NCBI RefSeq assembly: GCF_016236915.1
Contig: NZ_JAEHOK010000022.1
Coordinates: forward strand, 1 to 52,741
Source: Salegentibacter maritimus
GTDB lineage: Bacteria; Bacteroidota; Bacteroidia; Flavobacteriales; Flavobacteriaceae
Length of the DNA: 52,741 bases
Direction: 5' to 3'
The translations under genes were made by a program, and so were the position numbers. The notes under the pieces were generated by a model. It saw only the letters and a program-made list of their open reading frames with translations. It ran no database searches and was not told the origin of the DNA. Below, piece after piece: positions 36,641 through 44,510 of this stretch (within the stretch, counting starts at the first letter, position 1; each line of letters begins with the position of its first letter).

Positions 36641-37318
36641 ATGAAAGTACTATTTGTATTAACCTCTCACGACAAATTGGGAGACACAGGTAAAAAAACA
36701 GGATTTTGGATTGAAGAGTTTGCAGCACCATATTACAACTTAGTAGACAAAGGAGTTAATGTTTCGGTAGCTACACCCAAAGGAGGTAAGGCCCCTATTG
36801 ATCCAAACAGTGAAAGTGAAGATGCACAAACTGAGGATACAAAGCGTTTTTACAAAGATGCTGAAACTCAAAATATAATTGAAAATACCATAAAGTTAGA
36901 TACCATTAAAACTGAAGAATTTGACGCTGTATTCTACCCCGGTGGTCATGGTCCCCTTTGGGATCTTGCAGACGATAAGACTTCTATAGCATTGATAGAG
37001 GCTTTTAACAGGCAGAAAAAACCATTAGGTTTTGTATGTCACGCACCTGCTGCGCTTAAAAAGGTAAAAAATGAAAACGGAGAACCCTTAATAAAAGGAA
37101 GAAAAGTTACTGGTTTCACTAACACTGAAGAGAAAGCGGTGCAACTAACCGAAGTTGTCCCCTTTTTAGTGGAAGATATGCTGAAAGAAAACGGTGGCAT
37201 TTATTCCAAATCTGGAGACTGGGAAGAGCACGTGCTTGAAGATGGAAATTTAATTACCGGACAAAATCCTGCATCCTCTAATAAAGCATCCGAAAAATTA
37301 TACAAGATGCTGAAATAA
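36641..37318 (+). CDS. DJ-1/PfpI superfamily protein (Hsp31-like glutamine amidotransferase fold)
   Basis: This 225-residue protein shows the class I amidotransferase-like layout of Hsp31/DJ-1 proteins. The segment TGFWIEEFAAPY carries the conserved Glu, DAVFYPGGHGPLWDL carries the oxyanion loop, and FVCHAPAALKKV carries the nucleophile Cys133 next to His134. Members act as methylglyoxal glyoxalases, deglycases or chaperones under electrophile stress. It is the last gene of the operon and is followed by a strong terminator, which fits a detoxification operon. Confidence 0.93.
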   Translation: MKVLFVLTSHDKLGDTGKKTGFWIEEFAAPYYNLVDKGVNVSVATPKGGKAPIDPNSESEDAQTEDTKRFYKDAETQNIIENTIKLDTIKTEEFDAVFYPGGHGPLWDLADDKTSIALIEAFNRQKKPLGFVCHAPAALKKVKNENGEPLIKGRKVTGFTNTEEKAVQLTEVVPFLVEDMLKENGGIYSKSGDWEEHVLEDGNLITGQNPASSNKASEKLYKMLK

Positions 37319-37335
37319 TTTGAACGCTTTTACTT

Positions 37336-37370
37336 AAAAAACCTGCAACCTTAAGTGTTGCAGGTTTTTT
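37336..37370 (+). terminator. Rho-independent terminator of the stress operon
   Basis: The arms acctgcaac (37341-37349) and gttgcaggt (37357-37365) form a perfect 9-bp stem with a 7-base loop, extended by A and T runs (aaaaaa before, tttttt after). It begins 18 bases after the DJ-1-type stop codon. Confidence 0.92.
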
Positions 37371-38001
37371 TATAACCAAGTATCTAACGGCTTACTTCTA
37401 AACACTAGTAATTAGCGATTATAGTTATACTGAAGCTAAAATGCCTAACACAATTGGTAAAAGACTAATGCTATCACTCTTGTTTTGCTAAATAGTGAAA
37501 TTAGTTCTACTTACATGCCAGGACAATAATTAGGTGGATATAAACCGAGGCCCGAATTGCAAAGAATTAGTTTTATAGCTTGATTCCATCCTCTTAGGTT
37601 CGAGCTTTTCATACTCTATAATCGAATATTATTGCTAATTTCTGCTCAATTTATATAAATATTGTTTCTGCTCAAAAATGCTATTGAGCTTTCCCGGTAT
37701 ATTGATCTAATTGTCTGGAATCTCCCGATAATCTAAGTACTCCCGGAGATCGTTTGGCCCTAAGTTGCCTCCGTTCGCAATACTAGTCGATTATGGTTAT
37801 TTTTTCTTTAAATAATGAATACTAATAAATCAAAAAGCACTAAAAAATATACTATTTTTCATTTAAAAAGTTAAGTTTTGTTAAAACGAGACCAATCCGG
37901 TGACCAATAATTTATGACCATATCGGAGGTACTGTAAACACTATAACAATAATAATTAGGTCGTTCCCTCCGACTCCACTTTTTGAGTACCAAACTCAAT
38001 C
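37371..38001. other. Gene-free spacer with possible tRNA-like 3' scar
   Basis: There is no credible gene over about 600 bases. Near its end, 37923-37928 (tcggag) can pair with 37978-37983 (ctccga), and the sequence then reads ccgactccact, like the 3' end of a tRNA or tmRNA acceptor. D- and T-arm features are not convincing, so this is at best a remnant or attachment-site scar rather than an RNA gene. Confidence 0.3.
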
Positions 38002-38036
38002 AAAAACCCCGAAATCCTAGGATTTACGGGGTTTTT
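38002..38036. terminator. Strong hairpin, probable bidirectional terminator
   Basis: The arms aaaaaccccgaaatcc and ggatttacggggtttttt pair with one bulged base around a very short loop and are flanked by A and T runs. No gene ends directly upstream on the plus strand, so it may belong to the tRNA-like remnant just before it. Confidence 0.75.
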
Positions 38037-38123
38037 TGTTTTTAGGTTACAAGTGCTCCAGTCTGCTAGCGGTACTGTGAGTTTTTTCTGTTCTATTATT
38101 CCTCCATAGTTTTTTTAACCATA

Positions 38124-38149
38124 AAAAAGGGGCGATTAAAAACCGCCCC
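38124..38149 (-). terminator. Rho-independent terminator of the gdhA operon
   Basis: On the minus strand ggggcg (38149-38144) pairs with cgcccc (38134-38129), and a T run (38128-38123) follows. It lies 33 bases downstream of the last gene of the minus-strand operon. Confidence 0.88.
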
Positions 38150-38182
38150 AAATTAGTCAACCAAACACAGTCAAATTTAAAA

Positions 38183-38596
38183 TCAGTTGAAACTAACTTT
38201 TAGAAATTTAAAGATTAGAAGCTTCAGTTTCCGTAAATCTTTAAAATGTTTTCGCAGTGAATTCTTGAAAATTAAATGATCTTTTAAATAAAAGTTTTCG
38301 CATTGTACATCATCGCACTCCTTTAAACCTTCCAGCTTATTTTTATAATCAAAAAATGCAGTTAAATGATGTTCATTAGCTTTATTTAATAAGTCAAGTT
38401 GTTCTTTAAGGTAAGAAGCATCTTCAGAGTTTATATCAATATTCAAACTGCTCTTTCCCGATTCTAATATGTTTCCAAAGAAATTAATTTCCTCGCTTAT
38501 AAAAATCAAATTATCTTCCCAATCCTCTGCTTCAGATTGTATGCTTAAAATTTGTATTTCTTCTTCACCATAATGTTCCTGAAACTTTTCATTCAT
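38183..38596 (-). CDS. Hypothetical helical, coiled-coil-like cytoplasmic protein
   Basis: This 137-residue protein has no signal peptide and is rich in charged and helical residues (IQSEAEDWEDNLIFISEEIN, ASYLKEQLDLLNKANEHHL). The C-terminus is basic (NSLRKHFKDLRKLKLLIFKF). A CDDVQC pair occurs near the middle. I do not recognise a family. It is the last gene of the sigma-54-linked operon, 12 bases after the GreA/Rnk-like gene, so its job is probably tied to the stress or nitrogen response of that operon. Confidence 0.7.
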   Translation of the reverse strand: MNEKFQEHYGEEEIQILSIQSEAEDWEDNLIFISEEINFFGNILESGKSSLNIDINSEDASYLKEQLDLLNKANEHHLTAFFDYKNKLEGLKECDDVQCENFYLKDHLIFKNSLRKHFKDLRKLKLLIFKFLKVSFN

Positions 38597-38608
38597 TTTC
38601 CACTATTT

Positions 38609-39016
38609 TTATATTTTTATTTCCTTTGGTATTTGTTCAACTCCAATAATTTTGATGGAATTCTTACCGGTAGGAAACTCCCATTCTACTTCATCTCCTT
38701 CTGCATAGCCAAATAAGGCCAAGCCCATAGGTGCCAGAATTGAAATTTTATTTTCTTTTATATTACTTTGATCTGGAGTAACGATTTGATAGGTTTTATT
38801 TACACTAAACGGAGTAGCGATTTCTACCTTGGAATTAAATCGCACCACATCTTTGGGCATATTTTTTTCACTTACAATTTTGGCTAGCTCCAGTTCATTC
38901 TTTAGTTTTTCTATAGATGCACGATAAGTACTATCTTTGTAGTAATGCGCCATTGAAACAATTCGTTTTAAAAGCTCATACTCTACCTTTTCAATTATAA
39001 TAACATCATATTTCAT
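38609..39016 (-). CDS. GreA/Rnk-like transcription elongation-factor family protein
   Basis: This 135-residue protein has a short helical N-terminal segment (EYELLKRIVSMAHYYKDSTY) and a GreA/GreB C-terminal FKBP-like domain: NSKVEIATPFSVNKTYQIVT, KISILAPMGLALFGYAEGDE and VEWEFPTGKNSIKIIGVEQI. The N-terminal coiled coil is shorter than in GreA, closer to Rnk, which binds RNA polymerase without cleavage stimulation. It probably modulates RNA polymerase in the condition that switches on this operon. It lies 18 bases downstream of gdhA. Confidence 0.87.
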   Translation of the reverse strand: MKYDVIIIEKVEYELLKRIVSMAHYYKDSTYRASIEKLKNELELAKIVSEKNMPKDVVRFNSKVEIATPFSVNKTYQIVTPDQSNIKENKISILAPMGLALFGYAEGDEVEWEFPTGKNSIKIIGVEQIPKEIKI

Positions 39017-39034
39017 TTTCTCTGCTACAATTAA

Positions 39035-40312
39035 TTAAGGAAATATACCACGTTGGTTATAAGCGGTCTCTATTCTTGAAATTGCTAAAATATAAGCGGC
39101 CGTACGCCAATCTGTATCTCTTTCTTCAACTGCTCTTTCAACTTTTTTAAATACCTGAAGCAATTTCTTTTCTAATTTTTGCATCACTTCTTCCAGTTCC
39201 CAAAGCTCTCCATTTCTATTCTGTAGCCATTCAAAATAACTACCTATTACCCCACCAGAATTACATAAGATATCTGGAATAATAGTAATACCTTTTTCTA
39301 ACAATATGGCTTCTCCCTCTTCGTTTGTAGGGCCATTAGCTCCTTCGGCAACTATAGAGGCCTGTATTTTATAGGCATTATCTCCTGTAATTTGATTCCC
39401 AAGGGCGGCCGGAATTAAAATATCACATTCTAGCCCGAAGAAATTGGCTGGTTCGATTTCCCTGGCATCTTCAAAACCTTTAATAGAACCTTTTCTAGGG
39501 CTTGAGTGTTCAAATAATTTGTCTACAGAAATGCCATCTTCATCAAATATAGTAGCATGGGCATCCTGTACAGCAATCATTTTTGCTCCATCGGCTATTA
39601 AAAATTTTGAAGCCCAATAGCCCACATTACCAAAACCCTGAACGATAAAGGTTTTATCTTTTAATGATTCTCCTCGAGATTTTACGAGCTCTTTAGTAGT
39701 TAAATAAACACCAAAACCGGTTGCGCGATCACGACCTTCCAAACCACCAGATCCTACAGGTTTTCCCGTTACCACATGTTGGTTTTGAGAACGTTCTGAG
39801 GTTGAAATTGTAGACATATAAGTATCTGCAATCCAGGCCATGGTCTGTGCGTTGGTATTTACATCGGGTGCTGGAATATCATGTTCCGGCCCAATATTTT
39901 CTCCTAATGCATACGTAAACCTACGTGTTATTCTCTCTAGTTCGGCATCAGAATAATCTCTGGGATCTAATTGAATTCCACCCTTAGCTCCCCCGTAAGG
40001 CAAACCGGCCAAAGAAGTTTTCCAGGTCATCCACATGGCAAGTGCCTTGGCAGCATCCACATCTACCGTTGGGTGGTAACGCAAGCCTCCCTTATAAGGG
40101 CCTAAAGCATTATTATGCTGCACCCTGTAACCGGTAAAAACCTCTACTTTACCGTTATCCATTTTTACAGGAAAATGAACCACAATCTCGTTGTTGGTTA
40201 TTTCCAGTATTTTTTTAATGTTTGGATTTAAATCTATGATACCGGCAGTTTTATTAAACTGTTTCATAACCGTATCATACATACTCTGTTTATTTTTTTT
40301 TGTAGCAATCAT
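39035..40312 (-). CDS. gdhA: Glutamate dehydrogenase
   Basis: This 425-residue hexameric-type enzyme reversibly deaminates glutamate to 2-oxoglutarate and ammonium. The signature GPYKGGLRYHPTVDVDAAKA and LPYGGAKGGIQLDP hold the substrate-binding and catalytic Lys residues. PDVNTNAQTMAWIADTY follows, and the Rossmann fold carries VQGFGNVGYWASKFLIADGA and AEGANGPTNEEGEAILLEKG. The length fits the ~420-residue class. Its start is 9 bases downstream of a 54-residue Cys-rich protein behind a sigma-54-type promoter, so nitrogen- or stress-dependent expression by the neighbouring NtrC-type regulator is likely. Confidence 0.95.
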   Translation of the reverse strand: MIATKKNKQSMYDTVMKQFNKTAGIIDLNPNIKKILEITNNEIVVHFPVKMDNGKVEVFTGYRVQHNNALGPYKGGLRYHPTVDVDAAKALAMWMTWKTSLAGLPYGGAKGGIQLDPRDYSDAELERITRRFTYALGENIGPEHDIPAPDVNTNAQTMAWIADTYMSTISTSERSQNQHVVTGKPVGSGGLEGRDRATGFGVYLTTKELVKSRGESLKDKTFIVQGFGNVGYWASKFLIADGAKMIAVQDAHATIFDEDGISVDKLFEHSSPRKGSIKGFEDAREIEPANFFGLECDILIPAALGNQITGDNAYKIQASIVAEGANGPTNEEGEAILLEKGITIIPDILCNSGGVIGSYFEWLQNRNGELWELEEVMQKLEKKLLQVFKKVERAVEERDTDWRTAAYILAISRIETAYNQRGIFP

Positions 40313-40321
40313 ATTTATAGT

Positions 40322-40486
40322 TTATTGGAAATGTTCACAATACATCTTTCTGTTTTCCTTCCAGGTACACTGGTGCCTCAAATCGCAATTAAAACAAAGC
40401 GTTTTAAAGAGCTCACTACCTGCCTGCTGTATCTCCTTTCCACTTTCTTCCAAAATTGCCGGTCGTTCCATTTCAGCTATATTCAT
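40322..40486 (-). CDS. Small Cys-rich (zinc-ribbon-like) protein, 54 residues
   Basis: The ATG at 40486 opens a 54-codon frame ending at 40322, 9 bases before the gdhA start codon. The N-terminal half is helical and acidic (MNIAEMERPAILEESGKEIQ). The C-terminal half is CFNCDLRHQCTWKENRKMYC followed by EHFQ, giving C-x2-C-x5-C-x9-C-x-H, which looks like a metal-binding knuckle. The start sits about 27 bases after the -12 element of a sigma-54-type promoter, exactly where a first gene should begin. I do not know a function; a redox or metal-sensing partner of the operon is an inference. Confidence 0.8.
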   Translation of the reverse strand: MNIAEMERPAILEESGKEIQQAGSELFKTLCFNCDLRHQCTWKENRKMYCEHFQ

Positions 40487-40512
40487 AGAATCTGCATTTT
40501 GCAGGGTACTAA

Positions 40513-40528
40513 AGCTAAAGCTGTGCCC
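40513..40528 (-). promoter_or_regulatory. Sigma-54 (-24/-12) promoter of the small-protein/gdhA operon
   Basis: On the minus strand the sequence reads GGGCAC-AGCTT-TAGCT, matching TGGCAC-N5-TTGCA with GG at -24 and GC at -12 and the correct 5-base spacer. Transcription would start near 40502, about 15 bases before the small-protein ATG. The gene for an NtrC-type sigma-54 activator lies immediately upstream on the same strand. Confidence 0.75.
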
Positions 40529-40619
40529 AATTAATTCTACAACAGGCTAATAAATATCAATGTATTGATTTTGAGTGTATTAGAAAATAAAAAATAATTA
40601 TTTAATTTCTTAAGGATGA

Positions 40620-40645
40620 AAAGAAACTCCCCGAACGGGAGAAAA
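40620..40645 (-). terminator. Possible weak terminator after the NtrC-type gene
   Basis: The arms ctccc (40627-40631) and gggag (40637-40641) form a short stem followed on the minus strand by a T-rich stretch. It lies 17 bases beyond the stop codon of the regulator gene. Confidence 0.45.
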
Positions 40646-40657
40646 CTACCCAGAGCT

Positions 40658-41980
40658 TTATTTAATCTTTTCCCGTAAAGTTTTACGGTCTATTTGAAGA
40701 ATTTCTGCAGCCTTGGATTTATTTTGGTCTACCGCTGCAAGTACTTTTAGAATGTGTTTTTTTTCTACCTCTTTTAAGGCCATTAACTCCTCATCTACAT
40801 TAGGAATTTTATATTTTATGGAAGCCGGTAAATCTTGTGGTAAAATTTCATGCTCACACATAATAATGGCCCTTTGTATTACATTTTCAAGTTCCCTAAT
40901 ATTGCCGGGCCAGGTGTAGCGGTTTAAAATTTCGACTGCCTTTTTAGATAAGGTTAAATTGCTTTTACCATAATCACGCTGGTACTTCTCCAAAAAAGTT
41001 TTGGCTAGTGGTACAATGTCTTCTTTTCTCTCCCTTAGAGGAGGAGTTAGGATCTCCACTACATTTAACCTATAATATAAATCTTCCCTAAAAGTTCCTT
41101 TTTCTACCATTTCCCGCAACTCTATATTTGTTGCGGCAATAACCCGAACCTGAAGTTTTTCTGATTTTCTATCGCCAATTTTCCTAACCTCCTTTTCCTG
41201 AAGTACACGTAACAACCTAACCTGTACGGCTAATGATGCTGTACCTATTTCATCTAAAAAAATAGTCCCTCCATTAGCTTCCTGAAAATATCCTTCGCGT
41301 GTTTCTGAAGCACCGGTATAAGCCCCCTTAACAGAGCCAAACAATTCTGATTCTAACAAGTTTTCTGGTATAGCACCACAATTAACAGCCACAAAAGGAT
41401 TGCTGGCAAAAGAACCCTTATAATGAATAGCCTTCGCAACCAGCTCTTTTCCCGTACCACTCTCCCCTCTTATTAAAATAGTAGCACGATTATTTTTCAC
41501 TCTTTCAATAACATCAACCAGTTCTTCAAATTTAGCTGAAGTTCCAATCATCCCCGCATAATTATTTCTCGCACCTGTTGCCAGACTGGATTTTGGGGCT
41601 TTTGAAGCCCGGTTAATAAGTGAATTTTTAACTGAAGTAAGTAATTCGTTTTTTGTAAAAGGTTTTGGTAAATACTCTAAAGCACCAGATTTTATGGCTG
41701 TGAGGGCATTATCAATAGAAGGAAATCCCGTAATTACAAGTTTTGGGATTTCAGTATAGTGGTCATCTACATATTTTACCAGTTCCATCCCATTCATTCC
41801 AGGCATTTGCAAGTCGGTTATCAGTAAATCAATCTCACTATGCTTTAAAATATCTATTGCTTCTAATACAGATCCTGCTTTATAGGTATGATAATTTTCC
41901 TGCTCAAGATGCCTGTCCAGGATCTCCAGCATATCGTAGTCGTCATCAACTATTAATAAGTTTTCTTTACGTATAGACAT
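40658..41980 (-). CDS. Sigma-54-dependent response regulator, NtrC family
   Basis: This 440-residue regulator has a receiver domain (about 8-120) with phospho-acceptor Asp56 in LLITDLQMPGMNG. The AAA+ domain (about 140-370) has Walker A GESGTGKELVAK, the sigma-54-contact loop as GAYTGA (a common variant of GAFTGA), Walker B GTIFLDEIG and the sensor WPGNIRELENVIQRA. A Fis-type helix-turn-helix is at the end (NKSKAAEILQIDRKTLREKI). It needs sigma-54 and activates -24/-12 promoters such as the one at 40513-40528. It starts one base after the kinase gene. Confidence 0.96.
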   Translation of the reverse strand: MSIRKENLLIVDDDYDMLEILDRHLEQENYHTYKAGSVLEAIDILKHSEIDLLITDLQMPGMNGMELVKYVDDHYTEIPKLVITGFPSIDNALTAIKSGALEYLPKPFTKNELLTSVKNSLINRASKAPKSSLATGARNNYAGMIGTSAKFEELVDVIERVKNNRATILIRGESGTGKELVAKAIHYKGSFASNPFVAVNCGAIPENLLESELFGSVKGAYTGASETREGYFQEANGGTIFLDEIGTASLAVQVRLLRVLQEKEVRKIGDRKSEKLQVRVIAATNIELREMVEKGTFREDLYYRLNVVEILTPPLRERKEDIVPLAKTFLEKYQRDYGKSNLTLSKKAVEILNRYTWPGNIRELENVIQRAIIMCEHEILPQDLPASIKYKIPNVDEELMALKEVEKKHILKVLAAVDQNKSKAAEILQIDRKTLREKIK

Positions 41981-41981
41981 A

Positions 41982-43088
41982 TTAGAATTTCAATGGTAAT
42001 TGAACTTTAAAGATGGTTCCATTTGGCACATTATCAGCAATACTAATTTCACCCCTATGGCTTTTTATAATTCCGTGTACTACGCTTAAGCCAAGACCAG
42101 AACCTTCTCCCAAAGGTTTGGTAGTGGAAAAAGGTTCAAATATCTTATCTTTTACTTCTGGATCTATCCCTTTTCCCGTATCGGCAATTTCAATGGTATA
42201 GTGTGTTTTCGTATTATGAATAGCAATCACAATTTTCGAATTTTCAGGAGAATAATAAATAGCATTAATTACCAGGTTAAAGAAAACCTGGGTTAATTGT
42301 ATAGGATCTACCTGCGCCTTTAAACCGGGATCGTCAATAAGAAATTCAAACTTTATATTCGCTTTTTTAAAATTAGGTTTCAATAAAGAAAGCGCCTGAC
42401 TAATTACCGGTTTAACTTCAATTTGTTTAATATCCTGGGGCATATCACACGAGAAGAACATAAGTTTCTTCACTACTTCCCTGGAGTACATAGCCGATTT
42501 TATAATTTTTTGTGCGTCTCTTTTTATTTGTGCCCCCTTGCTTTTTTCCTCTATAAATTCGGCGAAACCAAGAATATTCCCCAAAGGAGTATTTAATTCA
42601 TGGGCTATCCCCGCGGTAATTTCCCCTAAAATAGATAAACGATCGTTTCTTTGCGCTGTTTTCTTTAAAAGTTCTTCCTGGGTTTTTATAGTTTGGCGTT
42701 CAAAAAATAAAGCAATCTCATAGGCGATCTTATCTAGCAAACGTTGCTCTTCTACCAAAAAATGCGCTTTAGACAAATCTGAAGCCGGATAATGAACCTT
42801 AATAAAGCCCATTGGTTTTTCGGAAGTTTGAATAATACTCTTTTGAGAGTAAGCTTTTAAGGGAATTGGATTTGAAGTTAAGTGGCAATCTTCATATTGA
42901 ATCTCCACAGTAGCAAGCTCTGGGAATCGCCAGGCATTTTTTAAAATTTGTACAATAGTCCCTAAGGTATCTTGGTAAGAGCCGTTATATTCTCTAATAG
43001 CCGTAGAAACCTGATAAAGACAGGAGAGTTCCTTTATACGTTCATTTAACTTTTCTTCTATAGAAATACTTTCCTGTATCATCTTCAA
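41982..43088 (-). CDS. Cytoplasmic sensor histidine kinase, NtrB-like
   Basis: This 368-residue kinase has no membrane segment. Residues about 10-135 form a GAF-like sensor region (LSCLYQVSTAIREYNGSYQD). The dimerisation/phosphorylation helix is LGEITAGIAHELNTPLGNIL with His163. The HATPase domain has NLVINAIYYSPENSKI (N box), EIADTGKGIDPEVKDKIF (G1) and TTKPLGEGSGLGLSVVHGII (G2). It probably senses a cytoplasmic signal and phosphorylates the adjacent NtrC-type regulator. Confidence 0.94.
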   Translation of the reverse strand: MKMIQESISIEEKLNERIKELSCLYQVSTAIREYNGSYQDTLGTIVQILKNAWRFPELATVEIQYEDCHLTSNPIPLKAYSQKSIIQTSEKPMGFIKVHYPASDLSKAHFLVEEQRLLDKIAYEIALFFERQTIKTQEELLKKTAQRNDRLSILGEITAGIAHELNTPLGNILGFAEFIEEKSKGAQIKRDAQKIIKSAMYSREVVKKLMFFSCDMPQDIKQIEVKPVISQALSLLKPNFKKANIKFEFLIDDPGLKAQVDPIQLTQVFFNLVINAIYYSPENSKIVIAIHNTKTHYTIEIADTGKGIDPEVKDKIFEPFSTTKPLGEGSGLGLSVVHGIIKSHRGEISIADNVPNGTIFKVQLPLKF

Positions 43089-43101
43089 ATGGTTTCTATA
43101 A

Positions 43102-43109
43102 CAAAGATA
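43102..43109 (-). promoter_or_regulatory. Bacteroidota-type -7 element (TATCTTTG) before the kinase gene
   Basis: The sequence on the minus strand is TATCTTTG, matching TAnnTTTG, about 14 bases before the kinase start codon. The short leader is plausible, but no clear -33 TTG was seen. Confidence 0.5.
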
Positions 43110-43504
43110 AGTAGAAACTAATAGTTTTTATCATAATTAGGAAGCACCTGGAAAGAAATTCAAATTTTAGTTATTAGTGAAATTGGCAACCGTTTAATTT
43201 GCATTGACGAATCTTTATAAAATCTCCAGGAAGCAGTAATTTTTTATTCATTTTGCTAACAGATACTTATAAACTCTCCTAAAACTACAAAACACACCTT
43301 CTAAAAACCAATTTTCTCCATTCCCAGCTAAACTTTTATAATTTTTTACAAAAAGATCTAGATAATTCAAATAAATTACATTAATTTAATTTATATTTAA
43401 AAAATTATCTGATATTCTGACGGAATTCGCAAGCAACTATCATTTAAATAACATAAAGCTAATTAAACAAACTTTTAATAAACATAATCACCTTGGGCGC
43501 AAAT
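43110..43504. other. Divergent promoter region between the kinase and ECF sigma genes
   Basis: About 400 AT-rich bases separate the two divergent gene sets. No open frame or strong repeat is visible. It must hold the promoter of the ECF sigma gene on the plus strand. Confidence 0.4.
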
Positions 43505-44095
43505 ATGTTTAAAATTGAAAATAATAGCGATCATGTTTTAGTAGAACATTTAAAATCTGGGGATGAAGCGTCCTTTCAGGTACTCTTTAATAGATATCAG
43601 GAAGACGTATATTATTATGCAAAAAGTTTAGTGAAAATAGATGTACAAGCTGAAGAAATTGTACAGGATGTTTTTATAAAAGTTTGGGTAAGCAAACATC
43701 TTTTAAAGCCTAAAAAATCTTTTAAAGCCTTTATTTTTACCATAGCCCGCAATCTGGCTTTTAATTTTTTAAAAAAAGCAGCTAACGATCGTGAATTGAT
43801 GAACAGGGTTTTTTATGAAAGTATAGAATCCCATAAACCAACAGACATTAACCTCACTGAAGCAGAATATAAAAACTTAAGTGAACGCGCCATCACTTCT
43901 TTACCGCCACGCTGTCAACTAATCTTTAAAATGTCGAGGGAAGAAGGGAAAAGTTATGAAGAGATAAGTGATGAGTTAAATATTTCGGCAAATACTGTCA
44001 AAAATCAAATGACCAAAGCTTTAGGGAATATTCGGGAATTTCTAAGCCTACATGGCGATATAGCATTTTTATTGGCGTTGCTGTGGAATTGCTAG
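43505..44095 (+). CDS. ECF-type RNA polymerase sigma factor (FecI/SigK-like)
   Basis: I choose the ATG at 43505 over the in-frame TTG at 43493. The 196-residue protein has sigma-2 (GDEASFQVLFNRYQEDVYYY, AEEIVQDVFIKVWVSKHLL), and sigma-4 (LPPRCQLIFKMSREEGKSYE, EISDELNISANTVKNQMTKA). The hydrophobic C-terminus (IAFLLALLWNC) is common in ECF factors of Bacteroidota polysaccharide loci. It is followed by a FecR-type anti-sigma factor and a SusC with an STN domain, a complete trans-envelope signalling set. Confidence 0.94.
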   Translation: MFKIENNSDHVLVEHLKSGDEASFQVLFNRYQEDVYYYAKSLVKIDVQAEEIVQDVFIKVWVSKHLLKPKKSFKAFIFTIARNLAFNFLKKAANDRELMNRVFYESIESHKPTDINLTEAEYKNLSERAITSLPPRCQLIFKMSREEGKSYEEISDELNISANTVKNQMTKALGNIREFLSLHGDIAFLLALLWNC

Positions 44096-44510
44096 AGAAT
44101 CTCCTTAAAAGTATTATATCTACTTCCATATTCGAACCAGCTTTCTTTAAATATTTTCTCATTAAGAGTAAAATAAATAAAAAGTGTAATTATTGGATAT
44201 ATCCATATATTAAAGCGACTTTCAGTAAACTACCGCGCAGCAAGCCCGCGAAGCATTCGTTGGAAACAAATTTTTAATTTCTAAGCAAGACTCGTGGTAT
44301 TATTTCCTTTGGCGGTGCCATTAAAAAATCATCAATCTTCAGTCATAATTTCATCAAACTATTAAATTTTAACATTTCAGCCTAAGCCCTACTATACTTG
44401 ACTTCAACCTCTATTTGTTAAGAATTTTTAAAGAAAATCTAAAAAAATTCACAACTTGAATAGTAGTCCTTAGCTTTTCAATTGTATTCTAACTACAACC
44501 CGACTATTTA
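44096..44510 (+). other. Spacer between sigma and fecR with the second 81-bp repeat
   Basis: No credible gene. It contains the second copy of the 81-bp repeat at 44240-44320. The gap between sigma and anti-sigma genes is unusually wide for such pairs, so an insertion and later decay is likely. Confidence 0.5.
44240..44320 (+). repeat. Diverged 81-bp repeat, copy 2
   Basis: It runs from gcaagcccgc to ggcggtgcca and aligns without gaps to 23434-23514. The last 14 bases of each copy are nearly identical. It may be the end of a dead mobile element. Confidence 0.65.

Noticed and set aside
37923-37990. A complete tRNA gene
   Set aside because: Only a 6-bp acceptor-like pairing is present; D, anticodon and T arms do not form.
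40325-40550. Plus-strand open frames between gdhA and the NtrC-type gene
   Set aside because: They lie opposite the Cys-rich small protein, whose minus-strand frame has better coding character, spacing and promoter.
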